Source of the DNA: Pseudomonas sp. HS6
Lineage (GTDB): Bacteria > Pseudomonadota > Gammaproteobacteria > Pseudomonadales > Pseudomonadaceae
Assembly: GCF_023375815.1 (NCBI RefSeq)
Contig: NZ_CP067412.1
Coordinates: 992,001-1,056,000 of the forward strand
DNA: 64,000 bases
Direction of reading: 5' to 3'
The notes below the pieces were generated by a model. It was not told the origin of the DNA. It was given only the letters and a program-made list of their open reading frames with translations, and did no database searches. Position numbers and translations under genes: made by a program. Of the stretch, positions 63,763-64,000 are shown one piece after another (within the stretch, counting starts at the first letter, position 1; each line of letters starts with the position of its first letter).

Positions 63763-64000
63763 ATGCGCTATTCAGCCTTGACCCAACGAATCGCCGGGGA
63801 GGGAGCAGCGGCCTGGCGGATTCACGACCGAGCGCTGGAGTTACGCGCCGAGGGCATTGATGTCTTGCTGCTGTCCGTGGGTGATCCGGATTTCGATACG
63901 CCGCTGCCGATCATCCACGGCGCCATCGACAGCCTGCTGGCCGGCGATACCCATTATTCCGAAGTGCGCGGCCGGCTGGAGCTGCGCAAGCGGATCGCCG
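63763..64000 (+). CDS. PLP-dependent aminotransferase (5-prime partial)
   Basis: The first 79 residues (MRYSALTQRIAGEGAAAWRI, then LLLSVGDPDFDTPLPIIHGA and THYSEVRGRLELRKRIA) match the N-terminus of class I/II aminotransferases of the aspartate/aromatic type, including the G-D-P-D-F substrate motif. The PLP-binding Lys lies beyond the window. AGGAG sits before the ATG. The substrate cannot be told from this part. Confidence 0.9.
   Translation, partial: MRYSALTQRIAGEGAAAWRIHDRALELRAEGIDVLLLSVGDPDFDTPLPIIHGAIDSLLAGDTHYSEVRGRLELRKRIA

Overview
The window reads as the chromosome of a Pseudomonas from the fluorescens group. The main evidence is the block galU, gorA, ahpC, ahpF, gloA, an MvaT/MvaU-type nucleoid protein, hppD, a DUF6124 gene, and a REP doublet of the GGGAGCTGGCTTGCC type. 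Genes are dense and GC-rich apart from one accessory stretch. No rRNA, complete tRNA or CRISPR array was seen.

Region 1 (1-9.3 kb) is metabolic and detoxification DNA. It holds a molybdenum hydroxylase pair cut by the left window edge, an AraC regulator, an MFS exporter, and a minus-strand run of four redox genes (Old Yellow Enzyme, short-chain dehydrogenase, alpha/beta hydrolase, quinone-reductase-like dehydrogenase) diverging from a TetR regulator. Region 2 (9.4-25.8 kb) is a patchwork accessory region. It has many short orphan genes and twelve copies of an imperfect palindromic repeat. Three 3-prime tRNA remnants (two Ser, one Leu) each keep a terminator hairpin, and there is a small tyrosine recombinase. 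Conserved islands inside it are a fasciclin protein and hchA coupled to a LuxR-type solo. Its most striking gene (20841-23840) is a caspase-like protease fused to a Ski2/Hel308-type helicase. It is followed by a small partner gene that looks 3-prime truncated, beside a tRNA-Leu remnant. This has the form of a defence module, but the function is inference.

Region 3 (25.8-39.6 kb) returns to core DNA. It holds topoisomerase IB, modABC with a near-ideal ModE-type palindrome, a nitronate-monooxygenase-like enzyme, a large repeat-bearing secreted protein, acuI, and an alkylation-repair cluster (2OG oxygenase, alkB, ada). In that cluster two promoters share a 21-bp box at identical spacing, and Ada has lost three of its four zinc cysteines. 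Small DUF1883, lipoprotein and orphan genes follow.

Region 4 (39.8-64 kb) carries galU, gorA, a KfrA-like protein divergent from an orphan integrase, ahpC-ahpF, gloA, a TTG-initiated MvaU-like protein, an EAL phosphodiesterase, a LysR/EamA pair, hppD, rarD, an aldo/keto reductase, a second LysR and a VOC protein. Next come a highly structured leader in front of a DUF6124 gene and a sugar-acid module (MFS permease, CdaR-type regulator, glycerate kinase) containing a REPIN. A chemoreceptor and the start of an aminotransferase end the window.
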